From a virus, in the IMG/VR virus record IMGVR_UViG_3300005563_000098, positions 1 through 24,207 of that record: a stretch of DNA of 24,207 nt; one strand, given 5' to 3'. The notes beneath the pieces were generated by a model. The model had not been told where the DNA came from. It saw only the letters and a program-made list of their open reading frames with translations, and did not search any database. The stretch's first letter is position 1, and the number at the start of each line of letters is the position of its first letter. Both the position numbers and the translations under genes were made by a program. Shown here piece after piece: positions 1-6,975 of this stretch.

Positions 1-66
1 GAAGCGAACATAGGCGCTATTTTGGCCTCGGAAAAACCGCTAAGAGCTTGTTCCGCCACAACGTCA

Positions 67-117
67 CCACCCTTCACACGGGTGGGGTCACAAGTTCAAT
101 CCTTGTACCGCCCACCA
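67..117 (+). other. attP-like core: 3' half of tRNA-Val(CAC)
   Basis: The sequence folds as the anticodon arm, T arm and 3' acceptor strand of a tRNA. The anticodon stem CACCC/GGGTG (68-72 with 80-84) carries loop TTCACAC with anticodon CAC at 75-77 and T33 and A37 in place. The T stem ACAAG/CTTGT encloses loop TTCAATC, and ACCGCCC plus A-CCA closes at 117. A full tRNA would need GGGCGGT and a D arm about 40 bases upstream, and bases 1-66 contain neither. Temperate phages often carry the 3' half of a target tRNA in attP so that integration restores the host gene. That reading fits the position just beyond the lysis genes. A decayed tRNA is the alternative. Confidence 0.6.
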
Positions 118-211
118 TTTTTAAAGAATGGTTTCAATGCTTTAGGTGTTGCGTAAGGGTGTGATCAGTTTCTCAATTGTACCGAAAGACCGAGACATCA
201 CTCTATATACG

Positions 212-469
212 TCACGGAATTGCGGCCCTCACCGCAGTCAGGCTCGCCGATAAGGTATCACCCCACGCCTCAAGGTCCGCGATCCAGCGTCCCGCAGATT
301 CATCGGATACATTCCCGTTATCGTCTGGGACAGGTCGCGCTGGCTTTTCAGGGATGCTTATTTGGGCTCGGCTTACCGGGCACGATGGGGCCTGAAGGCG
401 CTCCACTGTGTGAGAGCACCCCCCTAATAGCCCGAGCACAGCCAGGGCTGGCATTACCTTTTGCAACAC
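212..469 (-). CDS. Rz1: Rz1-like outer-membrane spanin lipoprotein
   Basis: This 85-residue protein is read in a different frame from Rz and overlaps its 3' half, the classic Rz/Rz1 arrangement. I chose the GTG at 469 because a strong AAGGAGG lies 9 bases upstream; the first ATG (454) would also give a signal peptide. The N-terminus has a lysine at 4, a hydrophobic stretch at 6-15 and a lipobox LLGGC with lipidated Cys18. A short Pro-rich piece (PEKPARPVPDD) follows, as in other o-spanins. The product should sit in the inner leaflet of the outer membrane and pair with Rz to fuse the two membranes at lysis. The gene runs 136 bases beyond the end of Rz. Confidence 0.8.
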   Translation of the reverse strand: MLQKVMPALAVLGLLGGCSHTVERLQAPSCPVSRAQISIPEKPARPVPDDNGNVSDESAGRWIADLEAWGDTLSASLTAVRAAIP

Positions 470-758
470 GGCTGATTTCCTCCTTGAGTAAGTCTGTGTC
501 GGCCTGGAGCTTAATTGCCTTGGCGTTGGCCTCGGCAAATGCCGCTTCAGACCGGGCGCGGGCCTCGCGTTCCTGTTTGATGATCTGGGCGTTTTCATTC
601 GCCCGCTGTTCAGCTTGGTCCGCTCGGGCAGAAGCCTCGCCGGCATGATAAATGCCATAAACCACGGCAATGACAGCAACAGCGCCAGCTACCGCGGGAA
701 CGACCCAAGATGGGAGACCGCCGAACCATGCTTTGATTGCGAGCCAAACGGCGCTCAT
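348..758 (-). CDS. Rz: Rz-like inner-membrane spanin
   Basis: The 136-residue protein has one N-terminal transmembrane segment (about residues 16-35) and then a long charged Ala/Glu/Lys/Arg helix (about 40-95) that looks like a coiled coil, the architecture of i-spanins. The ATG at 758 overlaps the endolysin stop as ATGA, and GGAG motifs lie just upstream. A longer reading from 785 is open but lies inside the endolysin gene and adds no recognisable sequence. Rz spans the periplasm from the inner membrane to meet Rz1. Identification rests on topology and on the embedded Rz1, since spanins are poorly conserved in sequence. Confidence 0.8.
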   Translation of the reverse strand: MSAVWLAIKAWFGGLPSWVVPAVAGAVAVIAVVYGIYHAGEASARADQAEQRANENAQIIKQEREARARSEAAFAEANAKAIKLQADTDLLKEEISRVAKGNASPGCARAIRGVLSHSGAPSGPIVPGKPSPNKHP

Positions 759-1345
759 TTCTCCAGCTCCATCATTCCCCACCACTTATGAATCTTGGTC
801 ACATAATCTCGTGTCTGGAGAGCATTGGCGGGGCCGGTGACGTAGGTCATGCAGGGTGAGATATCGGGCCATAGAACAGCTTCGTTGCATTGGCGCTGTG
901 CTTTGATCACGTTTCCGAGCCCTGAATTGTAGGAGGCGAGCCCCAGATCGTGACGCTGCAATTGAGTTCGCCCGGCAGGTTTCCAAGAAGCTCTAAGCTT
1001 TCCTTGATAAAAGGCCCAAGCCTCAATCCCAAGGCGAGCGTCAGATCTTGGAGTTCCGGCATCCCGTCCCATCTGACGTAAAGCGTCATTCCAGGTTGCT
1101 GGCATGAATTGTCCGAGTCCGCAGGCCCCGACTGAAGAACAAGCCTCTGGTTTGAGATTGGATTCTTGCCAGAGCTGGCTTTTCCCAAGTCTCCAGATGT
1201 CGAGGTCTTTCCACCATCGATGCACCGAAACTTGGATGTCGGAGTCGTATCGGTCATTGAAATCTTTCGAGTATGCCGCCCAGGGTGATAACCACAGCAC
1301 TAAGAAAAATGGCCATAGGGAGGGCATTGCCCTTTTTAGCCGCAT
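755..1345 (-). CDS. Exported lytic transglycosylase endolysin (SLT fold)
   Basis: The enzyme cleaves peptidoglycan glycan strands to free progeny. With the ATG at 1345 (196 residues) the N-terminus is MRLKR followed by a hydrophobic stretch to about residue 24, so it looks like a secretion signal or signal-anchor. SLT motifs follow: catalytic Glu61 in QESNLKP, GLGQFMPATW at 76-85 and ASYNSG at 137-142. Cysteines at 69, 75, 153 and 165 could form periplasmic disulfides. The reading frame is open to 1432, but the extra residues have no signal-like character. The chosen start lies inside the upstream holin-like gene (92-base overlap); GTG at 1300 is a later option. The stop overlaps the Rz start (ATGA). 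Confidence 0.85.
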   Translation of the reverse strand: MRLKRAMPSLWPFFLVLWLSPWAAYSKDFNDRYDSDIQVSVHRWWKDLDIWRLGKSQLWQESNLKPEACSSVGACGLGQFMPATWNDALRQMGRDAGTPRSDARLGIEAWAFYQGKLRASWKPAGRTQLQRHDLGLASYNSGLGNVIKAQRQCNEAVLWPDISPCMTYVTGPANALQTRDYVTKIHKWWGMMELEK

Positions 1346-1487
1346 CTTCCAGGGCATCAATCGCACCCTCCATATCAAGTCCGGTTGCTTTCTCGATGGC
1401 CCATGCAAATAGCCCCAGGAACCCCAGGGCAATGGCGAGCTTTGCTATGGAGAGAAATGTCGCTGTGAGGACAAAGTCATCGGTCAC
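1254..1487 (-). CDS. Putative two-TM holin
   Basis: This 77-residue protein has two hydrophobic segments (about 8-31 and 56-72) joined by a short charged loop (EDAAKKG), the layout of a class II holin. It lies directly before the endolysin, where holins are usually found, and would time lysis by forming inner-membrane holes. Its GTG start overlaps the stop of the preceding gene (GTGA). The call rests on topology and position; no family motif is recognised. It could instead be an antiholin, with its one-TM neighbour as the holin. Confidence 0.6.
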   Translation of the reverse strand: MTDDFVLTATFLSIAKLAIALGFLGLFAWAIEKATGLDMEGAIDALEDAAKKGNALPMAIFLSAVVITLGGILERFQ

Positions 1488-1666
1488 GAATGCCCATCCC
1501 GCAGATTATCAATTCGGTTTTGGACCGCGCCAAACCGGACTTCATCTTGCTGGATGTGCTCCTGTAGGAGCTTTTTGATCCATCCCATATCAACCTTTAG
1601 GACCAATATTGTGGCCCCAGCGGCTAGAAATGTTGTGGCGACATGCCAAAGAAAATCAGAAGTCAT
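1484..1666 (-). CDS. Small one-TM protein of the lysis cassette
   Basis: This 60-residue protein has one transmembrane segment (about 5-23) and then an amphipathic charged helix ending in RIDNLRDGHS. The layout resembles small phage membrane proteins encoded beside holins, so it may be a holin accessory, antiholin or pinholin-like protein. AAAGGG lies 10 bases before the ATG, and the stop overlaps the next gene as GTGA. No family is recognised. Confidence 0.55.
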   Translation of the reverse strand: MTSDFLWHVATTFLAAGATILVLKVDMGWIKKLLQEHIQQDEVRFGAVQNRIDNLRDGHS

Positions 1667-1735
1667 GGGCTGTTAACCCTTTTCATGCGTTCTATTAGAG
1701 CCATCGCCGTAAGTCCTTTTGCGGTGGGTGGAAGT

Positions 1736-1765
1736 CGGGGCGGAGTGTTCGCGCATTCCGTCCCG
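1736..1765 (+). other. 12-bp inverted repeat between ejection and lysis genes
   Basis: CGGGGCGGAGTG (1736-1747) and CATTCCGTCCCG (1754-1765) pair around the loop TTCGCG. The hairpin is complete with two G-U pairs when written as + strand RNA and has two A-C mismatches as minus strand RNA. It lies in the 107-base gap after the last ejection gene. No T tract follows on either strand, so I do not call it a terminator. It may be an RNA structure or processing site between modules. Confidence 0.35.
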
Positions 1766-1773
1766 GCGCCTGG

Positions 1774-3852
1774 TTAATTTTGATTGTGGGCTGCAGAACC
1801 CAAGCCCTGTTTCGCGGCAATATGAGATAGTTCTTTCCCGACAGATTCCATCTCGTATCGATTGGCCTGCCTCATCAAACGCGCAGCCAGTTTTGGATTG
1901 AGGGCTGCTTCAACAAGTATGTTTCCAACCGCCTCGTCTGGGAGGTGATACATCCACTCAAGCGGCCTCGCGACGGTCTGCGCAGCCTTTCCGACCGCTG
2001 TATCTGGGAAGTTTTTCCCCATGATCCGGCCAATAGCGTTGGCGACGGTGAAGTTCTTGAACGTGTCGGAGCCAGGTGTTTTTACAGTTCCGGCTTGAGC
2101 CGCAGAGCCTCTATCGAGGTCAGCAACGATGTTCGTGAGAACGTCTATTTGAGATTGGGAAAGGTTGGCATTGCCTGGGCCCTTGCCAAGTTTTCCCGAT
2201 GCAATGGCCTTGCGAACCATCGCGCCGAACTTGCCCATGGTAAGGACGGGGACGCCATGGACCGGGTCGGTGACCGCAGTGCGTCCATTGGCGCGGAGAT
2301 TATTGATCGCTTCGGTTTGGTTTAGCGCTCTTGATCTTTTGCTATATAGGTCAAGGTAACGCCTAAATCCGGGTGCGACTTTTTCAATAGCGCCATCCAG
2401 CGCGTTAATGACACTAGCCAGCTGACCTTTTGCCAATCTGAGGTCGGAACGACCGGCGGTGTTGTATTTCCCGTCTCGCGCATCGGCTAAATCCTTGCGG
2501 ACCGCATATAGCGTTTCCGCATCGCCACTTGCGACGCCGTCTTGGCTAAGAGCTTTATCAGCGAAATCCATAGCATCGCTGACGGCCTGCCTTTTGCCAT
2601 TCGGCGAACTGCGTATGTTAGTAATAGTGTCGAAAACCGGATTAAGGTCTGCATTGAATTGGGCGGCTATACCTGGGCCATGCTGCGCTGCAAGTTGCTG
2701 ACCAGCGGTGCGTTGCGCTTGATTGGACGCCAGCGCGGGGGTGAGATTTTGTGATATAGCATTGTCACGTTTATTTTTAGCATATTCCAGGCTTCCGCGC
2801 GCGGGGTTTTCAGATCCATCGCTTTGCATGGAAATGGAGTCTAAGGCATTGTTTCGTGCTAGGTTTTGGTCTGCAAGACGTTGATTAAGCCGCGCATCGC
2901 TCCCCGACCCCGCAATGATCATAGGTCTTTCGGCGGCGATTAACCCGGGGTCCTGCGACAGCTGGGCAATGGTCGGGTTGGAGCCGGGGATTATCGGCCT
3001 GGCCGCGTCCATGCGCTGAGACGCTATCGTCGGATTTGTTGACAAGCGATTCAGAACTGTTCCGGCGATGAGATTGCGGCCGTTTTCCGTAAATGGATCG
3101 ATAGCCAGTGATTTAGCACCCAAAGCGGTGCGCTCGCCCAACGTGCTTGCGGCCCCCGGCGTCATGGAACCCGCGACATTCAAGGCCATTAGAGCTAACG
3201 GGTTTTTTACGCCGAACGCCCTGCCCGCTTCCGTCGCGGCAACACCGCCAGCAGCACCAGCGGTTTGCCATAGAGGCGCGTCAGCAAGGGATTTCATGAT
3301 TAGAGAGGTAGCCGGCGCACTGCTTGCCAACGAACGCGCGATCCATCCCGCCAATCCAGCTCCACCGCCAGCGCCAACAGCGGCGGAGCCGATATCAGTC
3401 AATCCGCGTTCCATTTGGGTCTGAGGCTCTGGCAAGCCCAATGATGTGGCGGCTTGTTCTCCTAAATCAGAGACAGCCCGAGAATGACGAAACGGCTGAG
3501 GTGGGGCGACAACATCTTTCCCGGCAATCGCATTGATTCCACGATCCGTTAGGCCAACCAGTGAATCATATGCATCCATCCCGAGAGCGGGTAAGCCAAA
3601 TATAGCTGACGGAATGCCCTGAACGACGGCGCGACCTGCGAGGCCGGTATCATGGGCGACGGCACCGGCGACTGAATCATTCACCGTCGCTTTAAACGGG
3701 TCGAAGTCAACGGGCGTCGGTTGCGGCGTTCCTTGCGTTGGGCCACCGATATTAAGTCTGATTTCACCGGGCTGCGCAGGAGGCCCAAATTGAGCGGTTG
3801 GATCAACCGCCGAAAATGGATCATAGTCAACCGGAACGGCTGCTACCGCCAT
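1774..3852 (-). CDS. Large internal virion / DNA ejection protein
   Basis: This 692-residue protein is the last of three large consecutive proteins after the tail hub, the position of P22 gp7/gp20/gp16-type ejection proteins that leave the capsid and form a channel across the envelope. The N-terminus carries a repeated motif, PVDYDPF (7-13) and PVDFDPF (47-53). Gly/Ala-rich hydrophobic stretches (about 150-170 and 197-230) could insert in a membrane. The middle and C-terminal parts are charged, Ala- and Gln-rich and largely helical. The ATG overlaps the preceding gene by 10 bases. No enzymatic motif is seen. The role is inferred from position, size and composition. Confidence 0.65.
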   Translation of the reverse strand: MAVAAVPVDYDPFSAVDPTAQFGPPAQPGEIRLNIGGPTQGTPQPTPVDFDPFKATVNDSVAGAVAHDTGLAGRAVVQGIPSAIFGLPALGMDAYDSLVGLTDRGINAIAGKDVVAPPQPFRHSRAVSDLGEQAATSLGLPEPQTQMERGLTDIGSAAVGAGGGAGLAGWIARSLASSAPATSLIMKSLADAPLWQTAGAAGGVAATEAGRAFGVKNPLALMALNVAGSMTPGAASTLGERTALGAKSLAIDPFTENGRNLIAGTVLNRLSTNPTIASQRMDAARPIIPGSNPTIAQLSQDPGLIAAERPMIIAGSGSDARLNQRLADQNLARNNALDSISMQSDGSENPARGSLEYAKNKRDNAISQNLTPALASNQAQRTAGQQLAAQHGPGIAAQFNADLNPVFDTITNIRSSPNGKRQAVSDAMDFADKALSQDGVASGDAETLYAVRKDLADARDGKYNTAGRSDLRLAKGQLASVINALDGAIEKVAPGFRRYLDLYSKRSRALNQTEAINNLRANGRTAVTDPVHGVPVLTMGKFGAMVRKAIASGKLGKGPGNANLSQSQIDVLTNIVADLDRGSAAQAGTVKTPGSDTFKNFTVANAIGRIMGKNFPDTAVGKAAQTVARPLEWMYHLPDEAVGNILVEAALNPKLAARLMRQANRYEMESVGKELSHIAAKQGLGSAAHNQN

Positions 3853-5345
3853 TGTATATACTTTCCTGGACGATTGGGGTCAGGCGTGAACCATGCGGGA
3901 TTGCCGTCCCTATCCTTCCCCATCTTTGCATCCGGTGGAATACCGGGAGGTGGTGTGGGTGCGTTCGGGTTCGCTCCCGGCGCATATTGCGGATTTTCCA
4001 GTAATGCCGCCACTTGCGGGTCCAACTTCTTCGCAAAGTCTTTGCGCTGCGTTTCAGTTTCATATTGCTGCTTCAGCCCATGAAGCTGCCCAACCATGAG
4101 GCCCTTAAACGTATTTATATTTCCAGCCCGCTGTGGCCCGCTTGTGGCGGAAGATAGTGGAGCGGCAAACTTTTCTCTGTCGGATACTGCGGAATTTCCA
4201 CCGAGTACAAATTTTGCAACCTCGTCCCCGACCAAGGGGGCGGCGGTTTCATAGCTTGTGATCGGCACGCCGCCGAACTCTGCGGAGAGTTTGTTTTTGA
4301 TTGCGTTTGCGGCCTGAACGTCTCCGCTATCAAGGGCTTGCCCCAAAGCATCAAGCATTTGCAAATGGGTTGTCGCTACGTTGGCCGATCTGACAAGGGC
4401 GCCTTCTTTTCCAGACGCAAATTTGGTCTGGGCAGCGTTTGAGCTATTATAGAAGCGTTCGTCATAATCCGGGTTGATCTGCTTAACGCGGTCCATAATG
4501 GCCAGGTTAAAGGGACGCATTGCCCCCGCCCCACTGGGCGGCTTCTTCTGATAGTTGGCAATCATTTCCGCAGTCGATTGCACGTCTTCATCCGTAACCA
4601 TCTGCGTGCCGTCAGGTTTTTTGGTCTGACCCGTTTGCTTATTGATGAGAATTGGATTCCCGAACGCGTCTTTCGATTCAACCCATCCTGAATTTGCGGC
4701 GGCGTTATTTGCCTCGTTGGTCTGGGCAAGCACCCTTGCTCGTTCATCGGGGTCCGTGATTTTCCCCGCATCGTGGTCAATGATGGCCTGGAGCTGTGCG
4801 CGGCGTGGGTCATCAGGAGCCATCGCATTCAATGCGGCGATATTACGCTGTTGCGGCGTTTGTTCCGGGAACACTGACTTTGCGTTAGCTTCTCCCGAGG
4901 CTTTCGGATCGAGCAAATAGGCTTGTATCTGCGCGTCCGTCCAGCCAGCGGATTTAAGCTGCGGCACATATGCTGCTGCTGATGCCCTGCTCACATCCGT
5001 GGCCAGGAATGCAGTCGGGTCCGCCTGTCTCAACAGGTTCGCGTTTTCCTGGTCGGTCTGCTTATAGCTATCGGCCAATAGGTTCTTGACCTGTGGTGGG
5101 GCTGAGTTAACCGGCATCGTTTGGAAATTGCCGTTGGCGTCGGCTTGCTCATAATTTCCTGTCGGAGCAGATGGCGCGTTCCAGGTAATTCCCGTGTTGG
5201 GATCGGGCATACCATAGCCGAGCTTGGATTGTGCCGAGGTCTGGGAAAGAAGATTTTGCGCGGCCAGCTTGGCTTTGAGGTATTCGAGATTATCGGTCGC
5301 GTTCCTGGCGTTTATTCCAGAGAACAGGTCATCAAAGAAACCCAT
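3843..5345 (-). CDS. Putative DNA ejection protein (second of three)
   Basis: This 500-residue protein begins with an amphipathic segment (MGFFDDLFSG) common in phage internal virion proteins. It is rich in Ala, Asn and Gln and is mostly helical in character. The C-terminus becomes Pro-rich (about 455-475, PTPPPG) and ends in a small DRDGNPAWFTPDPN element. It lies between two other large structural genes with a 5-base gap before it and a 10-base overlap after it. I recognise no catalytic motif. A T7 gp15- or P22 gp20-like role in the ejectosome is inferred from gene order. Confidence 0.6.
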   Translation of the reverse strand: MGFFDDLFSGINARNATDNLEYLKAKLAAQNLLSQTSAQSKLGYGMPDPNTGITWNAPSAPTGNYEQADANGNFQTMPVNSAPPQVKNLLADSYKQTDQENANLLRQADPTAFLATDVSRASAAAYVPQLKSAGWTDAQIQAYLLDPKASGEANAKSVFPEQTPQQRNIAALNAMAPDDPRRAQLQAIIDHDAGKITDPDERARVLAQTNEANNAAANSGWVESKDAFGNPILINKQTGQTKKPDGTQMVTDEDVQSTAEMIANYQKKPPSGAGAMRPFNLAIMDRVKQINPDYDERFYNSSNAAQTKFASGKEGALVRSANVATTHLQMLDALGQALDSGDVQAANAIKNKLSAEFGGVPITSYETAAPLVGDEVAKFVLGGNSAVSDREKFAAPLSSATSGPQRAGNINTFKGLMVGQLHGLKQQYETETQRKDFAKKLDPQVAALLENPQYAPGANPNAPTPPPGIPPDAKMGKDRDGNPAWFTPDPNRPGKYIQWR

Positions 5346-5350
5346 TTAGA

Positions 5351-6532
5351 TCACCCAATCGAGAATTTTGCAGTGTTGGAATTACTCGACCCAGATTGAT
5401 CGGTGTTGCTCGTAAACGATGAGCCATTCCCCGCTCCCGCTGACTCAAGGAGCGCCTGGAGCTGCGCCTGTGTGATGGTCCCATTATCAAACAATGCCTG
5501 AGCGGCCTTTGTATCAATCCCGTTCGCCGTGACGATGTTATTGAGGATGCCTTCATCAATCCCGGTCTGCTGGGCGATGCTCGCGGCCATCTGACCTGCA
5601 GCGGCAAGTTTCTGATTGGTGTTGGTCTGCTGCGCGCCAACATTGAATTTCGATGTGTCGGTCAACAGATTTGCGTTGAATTGGTTATTGCTGAGCAGGT
5701 TCCCGGCATTGGTCGTGTCCGCCGAAAGCGTCCTGTTCGCGTCCTGCTGACCCAACCCAGCAGCAGTATTGAATGCGTTCAGGCGTAGTCCAGCAGCTAG
5801 ATTTCCAGCCCCTAAAGCTGAATCGGACTGGAACACGCCTTGAGCGACACCCGTCCGCTTATTCCCAAAAGCCCCAGCATTAGCGGCGGTCAGAGAATTG
5901 TATCCCTTGTCGGCGGCATGTTGATAACTATCCAGGCTTGAGTTCACGTAGGCGTCATTCAGGGGCGTCATATAGGGCGTCATGGCAGACGCGCCGGTTT
6001 GTGCGTTTACCAGGGGCGCATTAGCTGAGGTCGAAGCCGTAGCCTGTGGGGCGGTTTGGTTTTCAATGTCCCATAGTGGTTTGTTTACATAGTCTCCCAG
6101 GGCACCCTTGAAGTATTGAAGGTCTGGATTGATCGAAGCCACCGCCGCATCAACGGGGCTGTTAAGTAGGTTTTTGTTCTGAAAGTCCAGGGCCGTTTGC
6201 TGAGTCTTATTGGCGCCTATCTGGCCATATCCGTTCGTCGGCGTGTATGCAAACGGCTGTGTTGATGTTGCCGTGGCGGGGGTTCCGTCAGCGTTATAGG
6301 AATATCCATTAACGGTATATGTTGACGGTTGTGTGGTTCCAGTCTTTGCGGTGTTCGGTGGTGCGACATACCCAGATGAGCTGTTAACCGGCATATTCAA
6401 CGAACTTAGTATGTTGTTGAACTGCGTCTGCCACTGCGGCGAAAGGTTGGGCGTGCGCGTACCATATTGGCTAGTATTACTATTGCTGGACGTGCTCGTG
6501 TTCGAGTCACTTGCGCTCGGAAGCCAACCCAT
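5351..6532 (-). CDS. Putative DNA ejection protein (first of three)
   Basis: The protein of about 393 residues contains an N-terminal Ser/Thr/Asn-rich stretch, a central segment PYMTPLNDAYVNSSLDSYQ and GAFGNKRTGVAQGV, and a Gln/Asn/Ala-rich helical region NAFNTAAGLGQQDAN. From memory, this central block recurs in internal virion proteins of podovirus-like phages of alphaproteobacteria. The C-terminus returns to a Ser/Asn/Thr-rich tail. I prefer the ATG at 6532, with GAGG 7 bases upstream; the adjoining GTG at 6535 is possible. Its start shares a base with the upstream stop (TGATG). The likely role is entry of DNA into the host. Confidence 0.65.
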   Translation of the reverse strand: MGWLPSASDSNTSTSSNSNTSQYGTRTPNLSPQWQTQFNNILSSLNMPVNSSSGYVAPPNTAKTGTTQPSTYTVNGYSYNADGTPATATSTQPFAYTPTNGYGQIGANKTQQTALDFQNKNLLNSPVDAAVASINPDLQYFKGALGDYVNKPLWDIENQTAPQATASTSANAPLVNAQTGASAMTPYMTPLNDAYVNSSLDSYQHAADKGYNSLTAANAGAFGNKRTGVAQGVFQSDSALGAGNLAAGLRLNAFNTAAGLGQQDANRTLSADTTNAGNLLSNNQFNANLLTDTSKFNVGAQQTNTNQKLAAAGQMAASIAQQTGIDEGILNNIVTANGIDTKAAQALFDNGTITQAQLQALLESAGAGNGSSFTSNTDQSGSSNSNTAKFSIG

Positions 6533-6975
6533 CACTTAACCTCATGCTCTAAAGAATAATCGGCCCAACTCTCGCCAAGCGCTCTAAATTCCGCATTTAC
6601 CTGCCTCGCCCATTCCACGCCCCCGATGATCCGCGCCGCCATCGTCGTCAGGGATAACGCGGAAAATCTCAGCCCGTAGGCAATGATGATATTTTGGGAT
6701 TTTTTGGTTTTCTCCAATGCGTTCGCCGTCAGCCAATCGAGAATGGATATTTCAACCAGCGGGCTCAAAAGCTGGAAGTTCCGTTGATAGAATCCGTTCC
6801 TTGGTAATTTCACGAGGGCCGACATGAACGCGTAATTGATCTGCTCCGGATCAACCGGCTTATCCCGGTCGATCAGATCGTCCCAAATCTCAGCAATGCT
6901 ATGAATTGTTAGAATGAACTCTACCGCCTCTTGATCGCCCTTTAGATATTTGACGATCTCGTCTTTCAGGATCAT
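6532..6975 (-). CDS. Conserved phage protein of unknown function
   Basis: This 147-residue, largely helical protein has features such as EQINYAFMSALVKLPRNGFY, YGLRFSALSL and GGVEWARQV. I recall similar proteins near tail and ejection genes of other podovirus-like phages, but without a known function. The hydrophobic stretch at about 95-118 may be a buried or membrane helix. The start overlaps the hub-protein stop (ATGA), and the end overlaps the next start. A role in assembly or ejection is only suggested by position. Confidence 0.6.
   Translation of the reverse strand: MILKDEIVKYLKGDQEAVEFILTIHSIAEIWDDLIDRDKPVDPEQINYAFMSALVKLPRNGFYQRNFQLLSPLVEISILDWLTANALEKTKKSQNIIIAYGLRFSALSLTTMAARIIGGVEWARQVNAEFRALGESWADYSLEHEVK

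Noticed and set aside
1-66. Open reading frames entering from the left edge (for example the C-terminus of an integrase)
   Set aside because: Frames are open through the tRNA half, but no integrase motif is visible in so short a stretch.
114-133. Hairpin ACCATT/AATGGT just after the tRNA CCA end as a terminator
   Set aside because: The stem is only 6 A/T-rich pairs and the T run that follows is broken, so it is too weak to call.
220-648. 142-codon + strand ORF over the spanin genes
   Set aside because: It is antisense to Rz/Rz1, which have topology, lipobox and overlap support; the + frame shows no family features.
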